64,000 nt of DNA, taken from contig JAHHGT010000001.1 in the NCBI GenBank assembly GCA_019359745.1, forward strand, positions 372,001 through 436,000, written 5' to 3'. The position numbers and the translations under genes were made by a program. The number at the start of each line of letters is the position of its first letter. Position 1 is the first letter of the stretch. Positions 19,227 to 27,647 of the stretch are shown here, in pieces. Under the pieces are notes generated by a model. The model was not told the DNA's origin, ran no database searches, and saw nothing but the letters and a program-made list of their open reading frames with translations. Origin of the DNA: Aphanothece saxicola GSE-SYN-MK-01-06B (GTDB taxonomy: Bacteria > Cyanobacteriota > Cyanobacteriia > PCC-6307 > Cyanobiaceae).

Positions 19227-19308
19227 TTCACCTCGACTCACCACGGTTTTATTACTTTCAGCTGGTAGAGGAAGATTCCTGCTCCTGTCGCAGTCGTACA
19301 TGTAGCTC

Positions 19309-19485
19309 ATGACCACCAACGACCGAGCTGCCCGACTCGCTGAACTTAAGCAGCAGCTGGACGCCTTGACAGAGGAAGGCCGAGCCACTGAACCGAGCAC
19401 CCCTGAACGGGAAGAAGTGCTTGAACGTTGGGCTCCGATCTTTGCGGCTGTGATGGCGTTGAAGGAGGAGCTGGAGGAGGGTTGA
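19309..19485 (+). CDS. 58-aa helical protein, paralogue of the one at 16424
   Basis: ATG 19309 to TGA 19483-19485 gives 58 residues starting MTTNDRAARLAELKQQLDAL. It matches the 60-aa protein at 16424 along its whole length, with changes mostly conservative and codon positions differing, which fits two selected gene copies. It follows the HsdR remnant by 82 bp on the same strand. The family is not recognised. Both copies have a short proline turn between two charged helices. Confidence 0.65.
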   Translation: MTTNDRAARLAELKQQLDALTEEGRATEPSTPEREEVLERWAPIFAAVMALKEELEEG

Positions 19486-19795
19486 GCTGGCATTCTGGCT
19501 TGTCATTCACGTTATCAGCCAAGTGAGAACTACCTTCTACATCTTGGGACTATTGGCTCAAGAGAACTATGCCTCAGCCGCTTATCTCTTGCTAATGCAT
19601 GACTACATATTGACAGGGTCTAGTAATTGGCCTTTTTGCCATCGATATTGCGTTTACCAGGTTTGCGTGCTAAAAGGATTCCTATTCTCGTGGCTTGCTA
19701 GCTTCGGAGGGTCGACTATGGGAAGACAGCTGTATCTCCCCATCACCTTACAGGCTTATTAACGATCTCCTTTTCTTGATCATTGGTTGGCATGA
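19486..19795. other. 310 bp with no supported gene
   Basis: Separates the 58-aa gene from the SieB-family gene. One 79-codon frame (19523-19762, +) lacks recognisable features. The sequence is AT-richer than the backbone and probably holds the promoter for the SieB-family gene. Confidence 0.3.
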
Positions 19796-20302
19796 ATGGA
19801 TCCATCTAAGCTCCTTCCATTTCTCAAGCTTAGTCCCCAAGTCTTGCTTGGCATCTTCATAGCTTCAGCGCTATTGGCATTCTCGCCAAAGATCCTTCTT
19901 GTGCAGCTTGGCTTGTCTTCGTTGGTTATTCTTTATCGAGGTTGGATTGGAGGCCTGTTCGTCTTGAGTGCGGCCATGCTCCTTTCAAAGTGTATGGTCA
20001 CGGCATACAGGAAAGGACTTGCCCTCTATTCAGAGTGGCGACTAGCGGCTGGGAGAAGGGCTTCATTCGCATATCTGAGCCCACCAGAACGAGCTCTTTT
20101 AAAGCGATATCTTATCGAAGATACAACCACACTCATCTTCCCGATTTCTGATGGTGTTGTTGGTGGTCTTGTCGCGAAGCAGTATATCTTCAGACCTTCT
20201 AACGTCGGGTCATATGGTATGCACTACGCCTTCAATCTTCATCCTTGGGTCTGGGTTTGTTTGTCGAAAAGTCCTGATCTGCTGAATGATCCAGTATCCT
20301 AA
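19796..20302 (+). CDS. Superinfection exclusion B (SieB)-family membrane protein
   Basis: The 168-residue protein fits the SieB family by layout. The start MDPSKLLPFLKLSPQVLLGI leads into two membrane helices (about 16-32 and 42-65). A cytoplasmic part follows with YLSPPERALLKRYLIED, then ISDGVVGGLVAKQYIFRPSN and the end FNLHPWVWVCLSKSPDLL. SieB of lambdoid phages aborts infection by other phages; chromosomal relatives are mostly untested. It could protect the host or element from phages, which is inference. The gene stands alone on the plus strand between the 58-aa gene and an IS remnant. Confidence 0.7.
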   Translation: MDPSKLLPFLKLSPQVLLGIFIASALLAFSPKILLVQLGLSSLVILYRGWIGGLFVLSAAMLLSKCMVTAYRKGLALYSEWRLAAGRRASFAYLSPPERALLKRYLIEDTTTLIFPISDGVVGGLVAKQYIFRPSNVGSYGMHYAFNLHPWVWVCLSKSPDLLNDPVS

Positions 20303-21000
20303 TGAACTGTACTCACTACTTCTTGGCTTTTGGCGCTAGCTGCAATCGTTTTGCTTTCGCCTATCCGACTATCACCACTGGATTCATGAAGCGTGGCCAA
20401 AGCCGCGGCTCAATACCCCTTTTCAACGACCTGAGACCTACTTCGGTGACTGCACCTCTTGCTAGGGCATGCACAGTTAACCTTGGACGGGATGATAGGA
20501 GCTATTTCCACTGACTAACTCTTGGGGAGTTCGACTTCCAAGTGCGCGGTGACATCTTACAATGCCATACCAACCCAGGATGCGGTCTAGGTCTGAACTA
20601 GGCCTCTCATCCTTCGCTGGAGGTTGGCACGTACACCTCTTCATACTCGAGAGCCCTCCAAAGCTCCTCTGCCAGGATGATGTCAACGTAGCGACTATCC
20701 TAGGACCAGTAGAATCCTATTCCTCTTATCTCTTGATTCTCAGTAGAACTTTGTCTGTGAACTGACACACTCTATCAAATTATTTCATTATTGTCTAGCT
20801 AGTTAGCGTCTGTATTCAGAGGGATCTCGGGGGTTGACTTTGGAATATGGGTGCGGCGCTTAAATCATTGAGTGGGTGTCCACTTTTCAGGGTTGGTGCC
20901 CCACCTCGGTGGGAGGTTGATATCTCTCCTGAATCCCAAGACACCATACTCTTAGGGGATTCATCGTTGGCTTCACGCTCAACACCGTCTGAGTCAGAGG
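20303..21000. other. About 700 bp with no intact gene
   Basis: Apart from the decayed IS3 transposase at about 20477-20720, I see no supported gene. The right part (20720-21000) has short plus frames without domain character. Confidence 0.4.
20477..20720 (-). pseudogene. Decayed IS3-family transposase fragment
   Basis: Two pieces of the C-terminal part of an IS3-type orfB are readable on the minus strand in different frames. The first (about 20693-20609) gives RYVDIILAEELWRALEYEEV followed by YVPTSSEG and then stops. The second (ending at 20477) gives ILGWYGIVRCHRALGSRTPQ followed by ELVSG, the familiar end of such transposases. A TAG precedes the first piece. Only the last part of the catalytic domain remains, and no terminal inverted repeats were found. 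Confidence 0.7.
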
Positions 21001-21414
21001 CTACTTGGTTTCAGGAGGAGCAAAGAAGACGAACAAGCTAAACAGCACTAAGCTCAGCAGAAATAATCTGATCTGAAGACGGCACTGGGTTCCTAGAGAG
21101 GGATGCTCTCCCTTGAGTCCACCTTTCTGTTCATAGATACTTAATTGTGGCTCTACCTGCAACAGCGTGGGCAGCTTCTCAGCAATGGATGGGATTGTCC
21201 CAACAACCCAAACTGCACCTACCCATATTGAACCTACCAATGACACTAATAGGAGCGCGGTCAGCAAGCCGTACCAGCCGGTGGGCGACTGTCGTAGCAG
21301 ACTCCCAATTACGCCGATCGCCGCACTCTCGACAATAATCAGGCCACTACTCCAATCTCTAACTAATTTGAGCGCTTCAAGATGGTTGGATTCGAGCTGG
21401 TTGGACGAGTTCAT
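21001..21414 (-). CDS. Unknown small membrane protein
   Basis: The 137 residues start MNSSNQLESNHLEALKLVRD and contain three likely membrane helices: about 24-40, about 49-72, and about 114-131 near the C-terminus. Between the second and third is a soluble stretch of roughly 40 residues with no recognisable motif. It shares strand with the larger membrane gene at 21531-23057, 116 bp downstream of it, so a common transcript is plausible. No function is recognised. Confidence 0.55.
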   Translation of the reverse strand: MNSSNQLESNHLEALKLVRDWSSGLIIVESAAIGVIGSLLRQSPTGWYGLLTALLLVSLVGSIWVGAVWVVGTIPSIAEKLPTLLQVEPQLSIYEQKGGLKGEHPSLGTQCRLQIRLFLLSLVLFSLFVFFAPPETK

Positions 21415-21530
21415 CAGTTAAGAATGATGGAGTATGCGATCGTTTAGTGGGTGTCTCACTGCATAAAGAGATGCCAAACAGCAGTTTCCTAATTGGCGAG
21501 AATGACAACCGACTGAAACTCTCTGGACCC

Positions 21531-23057
21531 TCAGAACAGGGTTGGGTAACGCTCATTGAGGATCTCAATCTCGGCAAAGTGTGGGATGACTTGCTTTAGT
21601 TCTTCCTTAATGCGCTTGTGGAGTAGAGACGGGTCCAGTTTGAGATCCCTTGCCGAACGAGCATATGCTTCCCTGGTGACTGAGTGAATGTAATCTTCAA
21701 GACGATCTCCATATATCTCTCGGTACTTGGGCATCAGCTCTTCTCTGTGCTTGAACATGATGGGAAATTCTACTGCCATTCTTGCGTCTCTGACTTCTTT
21801 CTCAAATCTTTGAACCATTAATTCTCTGGGAAATTGCGGATGCCCGGCAAGCTCAAAGAAGTATGGTGTCTCTGAGCCATCAACTTCCTGCCTCACTACA
21901 GTAATCCTGTTTGTTGATGTATCAGAGCTGGCCTTCACTAGCCGCCTCCAAGGAATTGTGAAGTGTGCGGGATTCTTCAAGCTTTCTGATGTAAATCTTT
22001 CAAGCACTAGTGGTCTGTCATCATCAGACTTTGAAAAACCACCCATAACCTCACCCAAAACTGGCACTATTTGACCAGCTAGAGTCGCAACAGCCTTGGC
22101 CGATATCTCCTTTCCTAGTGAACCTTGACTATCCGGATCTGCTGGCAAGAAGACAATACCCTCTTCTGCGATGTAGACTAATCCCTCGTTCCCAGTCATA
22201 TTGACTGGGCCTCCAGTAGTTGTCCACACCCAGCTTGGGTCTGCCAGCTTGGATGTCACTATTTGGGATTCGGACTTGAGATATTCTTCCGTTGTACTCA
22301 TCGGGATTGAGTAGCTTTCTCTATATGGACTGGTCTTGGTTGGCAATTGAGGTGTGTACGGGTCGATTGGTCGGTCAATAGCCTTGCGCATAACAAATAA
22401 TGAACCAAGCCAGGTTGCACTTCCAGCAATGACAGCTGGTAAGAGCATAAATATCAATTCTGGCTCTGGACCTGCGGCGTTAAGGACCACAATGAAAGTG
22501 GCGAACCCTGTAACGACGCCGTACGCCTTTGCCCAAAACAGGACGGTACTTCTCGTCATCCGTTTGGCGCGTTCTTTATTGATAAGCTCTTCGCTCGTCA
22601 ACAAGGAGGTCCACTGGTAAGGTAGGCCTGATGTATCCAAAGCCTTTATATCTATCTTCAGTAGATGCATAGTCCCTTTAGCAATAAAGAACAACCCAAT
22701 CAGCATGACACTAATTCCCAAGTTGTTCGCGAAACGTAGCCATGAATTAGTCGCGAGCACAAAGATGAATCCGACAATCGTTGGCGTGATCCCAATACCA
22801 AAGTAGTAACGTGCGGATTCTTGCCGATTTAATGCGGATTCAAATGAGCAGTATCGTAGAGAGATGGGTATTAGCCGTGCATCTAGGCCTGCCTTTGCAA
22901 ACTCGTTAGGTAGACCGCTTTCAGGCTTGCCAATAATCTTCGACTGTTTCGTTAAGTTGAAAGCGGCAGCGAGGTCTTTTAATGCCATCGGAATGTTTTC
23001 CATTGCTACCGATAAGGGCTTGACTTCTAGGCCGTCACTATACCCGATACAATCCAA
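21531..23057 (-). CDS. Unknown 508-aa membrane protein
   Basis: A soluble N-terminus of about 85 residues is followed by two pairs of membrane helices (about 86-130 and about 170-228). A long soluble C-terminal part (about 240-508) is rich in charged residues. Readable segments include PSWVWTTTGGPVNMTGNEGL, PAHFTIPWRRLVKASSDTST and the closing FAEIEILNERYPTLF. No Walker, nuclease or protease motif is seen. I do not recognise the family. It is likely co-transcribed with the 137-aa membrane gene downstream. A membrane effector or sensor is possible but speculative. A second ATG about 19 codons in could also be the start. Confidence 0.6.
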   Translation of the reverse strand: MDCIGYSDGLEVKPLSVAMENIPMALKDLAAAFNLTKQSKIIGKPESGLPNEFAKAGLDARLIPISLRYCSFESALNRQESARYYFGIGITPTIVGFIFVLATNSWLRFANNLGISVMLIGLFFIAKGTMHLLKIDIKALDTSGLPYQWTSLLTSEELINKERAKRMTRSTVLFWAKAYGVVTGFATFIVVLNAAGPEPELIFMLLPAVIAGSATWLGSLFVMRKAIDRPIDPYTPQLPTKTSPYRESYSIPMSTTEEYLKSESQIVTSKLADPSWVWTTTGGPVNMTGNEGLVYIAEEGIVFLPADPDSQGSLGKEISAKAVATLAGQIVPVLGEVMGGFSKSDDDRPLVLERFTSESLKNPAHFTIPWRRLVKASSDTSTNRITVVRQEVDGSETPYFFELAGHPQFPRELMVQRFEKEVRDARMAVEFPIMFKHREELMPKYREIYGDRLEDYIHSVTREAYARSARDLKLDPSLLHKRIKEELKQVIPHFAEIEILNERYPTLF

Positions 23058-23349
23058 AACGGAACGTCGGCATCAACTCTGCATATCATTGTTCAATTGA
23101 TCTTTGCTTTCGTGGTTGCAGGTCATGAGTTTGGCTTGCAATCCCCAGGAATATCCAAGTCAGCATGTGGGTGATCTGACGTCCTTTCAAGAAGTGAAGT
23201 AGAGCTGCCTGGATTGGCAAGACTCGGCTTGCTTGCTTCGTTGGATTCATCGACCAGCTCACACCAAGTGTTTGATTCTTGGTTCATAACCTTCTATTCA
23301 CAGAAGACCCGACGGCTTGGAACTGCCTGAAATTCTTGTGGTCGTCAGT

Positions 23350-24033
23350 TCACCTCAACGCTTCGCAAGCCTCTCCATCGCCATCCCCATCCAAATAGGT
23401 ATGCCCCTCCCTCAGCAGCTGCTGAGCATGCTCCCAAGACCCCACGTTTCTGCAGTACCACCGCCTGCCTGAGCTTGGCCTCGATCCACCATTGATGATC
23501 GTGAGGTTCACTGGTCGCTGTGGTCTGGCTACTGGCTGGCTCTGTGCTCCACGCCGGGCAGTTCTGAAATTCCATGGGCGCTCAATCCCCCCGGCAGATC
23601 TCCAGACACCAAGCCGGTAGCGCTCAGCCAGCTTCTCCCGATCCAGGTAAGCCCACTCGTCGCACAGCTTCAGGTACTGGCGGTATGCGAAGGCGTTGCC
23701 TTGCTGAACCAGGGTCAGCCCTGCGTTGGCTCCGTTCTGAGCGAACACCTCAGCCACAGTCCTTCCGTAGCGATCCTTCGTCTGCACCTTCAGGGTGACC
23801 GTGGAACCGACCTGAAGCAGCTGCTGGAGCGCCTGCCTTGCATGCTGCCCGTAGGGGGACTGTGCCATCTCAGGGGCATCGATGCAGGCCACCCGGATCG
23901 TGATCTTCCGGCCAGCTTCCTTGACGCGGAGGGTGTCCCCATCACCGACTGAGATGACAGTGGCCGCTTCTGCTGATAGTGGAGCCAAGGTAAGACCGAA
24001 GACCGCTGCGGCAATCAGTGCAGTGAGTCGCAT
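23350..24033 (-). CDS. Secreted thermonuclease-family protein with excalibur-like tail
   Basis: This staphylococcal-nuclease-fold protein probably acts outside the cytoplasm on DNA or RNA. A signal peptide covers about residues 1-23 (ending AEAATV). The nuclease fold shows VISVGDGDTLRVKEAGRKIT with its metal Asp, IRVACIDAPEMAQ, QTKDRYGRTVAEVFAQNG and QYLKLCDEWAYLDREKLAER. After a linker rich in Arg, Gln and Pro, the C-terminus has YCRNVGSWEHAQQLLREG and the calcium-binding-type LDGDGDGEACE, an excalibur-like domain. Catalytic Arg/Glu positions look intact. It is a single gene on the minus strand; secretion suggests a nutrient or competition role. Confidence 0.88.
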   Translation of the reverse strand: MRLTALIAAAVFGLTLAPLSAEAATVISVGDGDTLRVKEAGRKITIRVACIDAPEMAQSPYGQHARQALQQLLQVGSTVTLKVQTKDRYGRTVAEVFAQNGANAGLTLVQQGNAFAYRQYLKLCDEWAYLDREKLAERYRLGVWRSAGGIERPWNFRTARRGAQSQPVARPQRPVNLTIINGGSRPSSGRRWYCRNVGSWEHAQQLLREGHTYLDGDGDGEACEALR

Positions 24034-24284
24034 CTGGTGGAGCTGAAGGTCTCAGCATTTTCGGTGCCAGTGTCCGCCACCGGGGACCCTGTACCCAGTC
24101 GCCACACCACCATCACCATGCCCCGCTACCTCTGGCACTTCGATCCCGATGGCTGGCCCGTCGAACGCATCGACACCCTCACCGTCGAGCATGTTCCGGT
24201 CTTCACTGGTGGCCCTCAGGAGACGCTCTACCCCCAGGAGGGTGGGCGCCCCATGGCCTGCTCTTTTCCCAAGGTCTCAGGGGT

Positions 24285-24410
24285 GGTTTTGGGACTTGGA
24301 TTGCTCTCGCCGAACAAGGTGCAGACACCCGACTCATTCATGACCACCTTCGGCACCGCATCAATCAGCACACCGTGCGCTACACCGCAACCAACACTCG
24401 ATCGGTCTGA
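24285..24410 (+). pseudogene. Fragment of a FimB/XerC-like tyrosine recombinase
   Basis: In one plus frame the sequence reads TWIALAEQGADTRLIHDHLR followed by HRINQHTVRYTATN. This matches the C-terminal catalytic end of FimB/FimE-type tyrosine recombinases, with their usual GxDTRLIQDYLGHRN and the nucleophile Tyr in HTVRYTA. The earlier part of the domain is missing or out of frame, so it is a remnant. It overlaps a longer frame (24037-24438) that I do not consider a gene. Confidence 0.55.
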
Positions 24411-24508
24411 GTGGTTTTGGGCAAATCGCTCAAGATAATAAGCTGGCAGGGCTATTGGGGTGCCAAAAAATGTTCCTACTCACGTCTTCTGTATCTGGTT
24501 TCCAGGCC

Positions 24509-25333
24509 TCATGTGCACCGCGCTTCGGTTGCCTTTGAGGGCGTGTAGTCAAGAATTGGCGGAAGCTTGATTAGACCAGCCTGAACGACAGTCAGAGCCG
24601 CGATGGAGATTGCTACCCAGTAGGCCCAACGCTGAATCTTGACGTTTTCAGTGTGTTTACGCTCCTCCTCTTCATATTCTTCTATTGCGCGGAGCGCTAG
24701 GCCAGTGACTACGTATTTGCACTTTACCTTTCGCAGTTCACCAGTGTCCACCAACGACTCAAGGTAGAACTTCAGTCTCTCCTGCACTTGTTTTCCCTGT
24801 GGGTGCGAGAACCATTTAATTGAGTACAGCGAAGTCATCAGATCCAGTGGTTCATGCTCGTTCCGACCGTCGAGCGCTGCGTTGACCAGCACTTTCAAAA
24901 GGCTCATCCGCTCCTTAGAGACAAGCTTCTTCTTGTTGAAGAGGTACTGGTCAAAGCGGGAGAGGATGTGAATCGTATGATTCGAGATATAGGGCCAGCG
25001 CGTAGTCCTATTGACAATGAAGTCGAAGATGCCGGTGTATCTAATCTCTGAAAGACCGTCGTAGTGCGTGATGGTGAAGTCTTTAGGGCCGAAGTCAGTG
25101 AGGGCAAAGTCGCACCGTGTGGAGTAGCTGTGGCCATCCCAATTAATGCAGGCGATGCGGCCATCTTCAAGTCACTGCACCATCAAATATGGATCATCTT
25201 CTTTGTCAATCGTGGTTACGAAGCAATTGACAGCAGCTCCTCGTCTTCCTGACCTTGGGATACGGCTCTCGCACGGACGGGACAGCGCGGTCTGCAGGAC
25301 AGAGGTCGTGATGCGGAGAACGAGGGATTTCAT
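24509..25333 (-). pseudogene. Unknown membrane-anchored protein split by one in-frame TGA
   Basis: From ATG 25333 the frame runs 53 codons to a TGA at 25172-25174. It then continues for 221 codons in the same frame with clear protein character: LEDGRIACINWDGHSYSTRC, then RYTGIFDFIVNRTTRWPYIS, ILSRFDQYLFNKKKLVSKER, and a C-terminal membrane helix WVAISIAALTVVQAGLI before the stop at 24509. No usual start codon follows the TGA until ATG 24907, which would drop 88 well-formed residues. A nonsense-mutated gene is likeliest. Readthrough or a non-standard start is possible. The family is unknown. Confidence 0.55.
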
Positions 25334-25454
25334 GAGGTACAACGCTGCCACTTAGCGGCGGCCAGGTGAATACCCTTTAGGGGTCTTTTGGCTCTTGATA
25401 AGATCCTATGGCTCTCTACCTCAGAAGTGGGTTGTTAAGCATGCATAAAACGAG

Positions 25455-26687
25455 TTAACTGCTTGAACCGAAACTAAACGCTGCATCAACCATGTGGCTG
25501 GGGAAGAGGATGCCGACCCGTTGCCTGTTTTCATCCCATCCTAAATCCCTTGTAAGGACAAGACGGACGATTTCTTCCCTTGGCTTGTTCTCGATGCAGA
25601 GTAAAACGTGAGAGGCTAGGTCTTGGACAATCTGATAGTCTTCAAGAGCCTGCTCGGGCGAAGCTTTCAGTAGCGATGCTTTGTATGACAAAAAAGAGAA
25701 GTCCTTAAATTCGATAAATAGAGGTGTCTTCTTTTCAAAAAACAGTTCATCAAAGGTGGTAAACTCGGGATCCACATTGCCATGCAGTAAATCATTTCGT
25801 CCGTTCATCATTGTATGAAATCGCTTGCATGCGTCCCATTCATCGTATTTAACATGGCTTGCGAAGCCAGTGCAGTATAAGTGTAGTCCCCTGATGCGAA
25901 CGTCAATATTCTGCCGAACAATTCCCTCGTACAGCCTTTTGTCACTCCTTACCTCTGGCCTTGCCATCGCAAATATCAATAGATTCACAAACGATTCCGC
26001 CCAAACCGGTGCAAGCATTCTGACCCCTAGTGAAATCTGCGCTGCTTTGGAAAAGTTGATTGCTGCCTTGGAAAATACTTCCCTGAAGGATTCGACCTCT
26101 TCTTCAGTTCGTGGCTGACTGGGCTCTTCTAAATCTCCGAGCTTAAGATCCTCCAACTCCTGAAGTTGTGATTCAATCATTGTCTTTAGCCTGAAGTATG
26201 GATTTAGAAATACCTTCCACCTTTCAAGCCCCTTGCGAACTTCCTTCATCGATGAAGCGACTCGTTGGAAATCCTGTTTGATGGCTAATAGGAAATCATT
26301 CGGATCGGCGAAGACAGGCACACCTGGGTACCATATTTCTAGCCGAAATGACCAGCAAAGGAAGTCGATGCTCCCGAGACCGCACTCAACTGAATAGTGC
26401 CAATGAATCAGGTTGTCGCTATCATCATGATTTTTGGAAATCATTGTTATCCCATTTGGCTCACCGAATCTTGCTTTTAGGTACACGTATAAATCTACCG
26501 GTCTAATTCCTGTTGTTACCTCCCACCTTCCCTGTGAGGCTTGGCGAGGCGCACTATGCGCAGCAGTCTCTCGATCTCTAGTGACTTTCTCTATGATGCT
26601 GGTAATTGGTATTGATTGCCATGACAATATATGATACTTGTCGTCTTTGGGGGCATCCAGCATTGCCGGTCCACATATGTCTTGCAT
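25455..26687 (-). CDS. HEPN-like protein with R-N-x3-H motif, function unknown
   Basis: I place the start at ATG 26687 (MQDICGPAMLDAPKDDKYHI), because the 45 residues encoded upstream to 26822 are basic and low in character. The 410-residue protein has a beta-rich N-terminal half (about 30-160) and a helical C-terminal half. The latter carries FHTMMNGRNDLLHGNVDPEF at about residues 297-316. R-N-D-L-L-H fits the R-x4-6-H motif of HEPN ribonucleases, which are common in toxin-antitoxin and abortive-infection systems. No partner antitoxin adjoins; its nearest upstream neighbour is the recombination region. HEPN assignment is by motif only. Confidence 0.6.
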   Translation of the reverse strand: MQDICGPAMLDAPKDDKYHILSWQSIPITSIIEKVTRDRETAAHSAPRQASQGRWEVTTGIRPVDLYVYLKARFGEPNGITMISKNHDDSDNLIHWHYSVECGLGSIDFLCWSFRLEIWYPGVPVFADPNDFLLAIKQDFQRVASSMKEVRKGLERWKVFLNPYFRLKTMIESQLQELEDLKLGDLEEPSQPRTEEEVESFREVFSKAAINFSKAAQISLGVRMLAPVWAESFVNLLIFAMARPEVRSDKRLYEGIVRQNIDVRIRGLHLYCTGFASHVKYDEWDACKRFHTMMNGRNDLLHGNVDPEFTTFDELFFEKKTPLFIEFKDFSFLSYKASLLKASPEQALEDYQIVQDLASHVLLCIENKPREEIVRLVLTRDLGWDENRQRVGILFPSHMVDAAFSFGSSS

Positions 26688-26822
26688 CTTTTGTGTCCTG
26701 TGTGGCGATGCCCAACTCGACTTGCAGTTTACCGGACTCGCCCAGCTTTTCATTGGTTTGATCCGTAGAAGTCTTTTCAACCGCCTCCTCGGCTGATTAA
26801 ATGCGCTTGGCCTTGAGTGCAT

Positions 26823-27478
26823 GACTGTCAGATCAGTCTCATTGCGGTGGTACCTTGGTGGCAGCCGCCAAAAGCAAGCTTCTTGTTCTGGCCCTCATAA
26901 TCCCGTGTTTCTTGTCGGGCAACCACATTCCTGCTCTTTTCCTAGGGATGTCATGGTGTAGGGGCTACTACGAAATCACCCGTAATCAGAGCAGCTATTG
27001 CCTTCCGTTAAACGTCTCTGACAACGTAGAGGTGCTGCCGCAGTAGGCCACCCACCCAGCGTTGAAGTTCTCCGCATAGGCCTCTTCATGATGTGAGTGT
27101 CATACAGGGCTGCGCAGCTCCGCCGATTGTTCGTTGGTTCGTCTTCGGCACGATTACTGGGACGTGTATGTGCCTCTTCCCTATGTCAAGTGGTTCTTTG
27201 TCCTTGTCTGTGCCCGACATTGCGTCTACACCCCAGCGCTTCACTCTTGCAGCAGCCAGCTTCACAATCACCCGCGCTGTGGTGGTTCAGCAGCGCATGC
27301 CCCTCGATGATGGCCTGGCCCACCATGGTCTGATTCTCGTTGATGCCTTGCTCAGGTAACTCACCCCTCCCTTCTCCAAGGCGATGACCTTGCGAATGCC
27401 GATGTCTTCGTCTTTCGGCTTGAAGCGGTCTGGCTTTCCAGCGCAGGACCACAGACGTTCATGCCAATGGGTCAGGGA
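26823..27478. other. About 650 bp with no firm gene
   Basis: The best candidate is a minus frame at 27086-27271 of up to 61 codons (IVKLAAARVKRWGVDAMSGT onward, with open frame further upstream). Its composition is plausible but unsupported. Remaining frames overlap one another without domain character. The stretch leads into the right inner repeat. Confidence 0.3.
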
Positions 27479-27578
27479 GCGTGGCCCAAGGTGTGGCCCA
27501 AGCCTCCTCTCAGACGGCCCTAAACCCGCTGTGGTGACTGACTTCTTGAGTAGGTCTTACCTAGTTGAAGTACGTCTT
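27479..27578. repeat. Right inner repeat, att-like
   Basis: Diverged copy of 17676-17774, starting GCGTGGCCCAAGGTGTGGCC and sharing the exact 23-bp core at 27556-27578. It lies 70 bp past the stop of the second tyrosine recombinase, the usual place for an attachment site beside its integrase. Confidence 0.7.
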
Positions 27579-27647
27579 ATTGGGAAGGGGTGGTATCAGG
27601 TCCCGCTGGGGGGGGGGTGCCATTGGTGGCTTTTCAACTCTCACCCG

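Larger units (their letters stand above)
17676..27578. mobile_element. Nested 9.9-kb segment bounded by diverged direct repeats (cis-mobilisable element candidate)
   Basis: Direct repeats of about 100 bp (17676-17774 and 27479-27578) bound the segment and share an exact 23-bp core. No intact integrase lies inside. A tyrosine recombinase ends 70 bp beyond the right copy, outside the segment. This is the layout of a cis-mobilisable element, with att-like ends and a recombinase supplied by a neighbour. Its cargo is an HsdR remnant, a 58-aa protein, a SieB-family protein, an IS3 remnant, two unknown membrane proteins, a secreted nuclease, a recombinase remnant, a broken gene and a HEPN-like protein. 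Mobility has not been shown. Confidence 0.5.

Noticed and set aside
20302-20514. 70-codon plus-strand gene after the SieB-family gene
   Set aside because: No protein character, and it runs into the transposase remnant on the other strand.
24037-24438. 133-codon plus-strand gene
   Set aside because: Its C-terminal half overlaps, in another frame, a recognisable recombinase fragment; the rest has no support.
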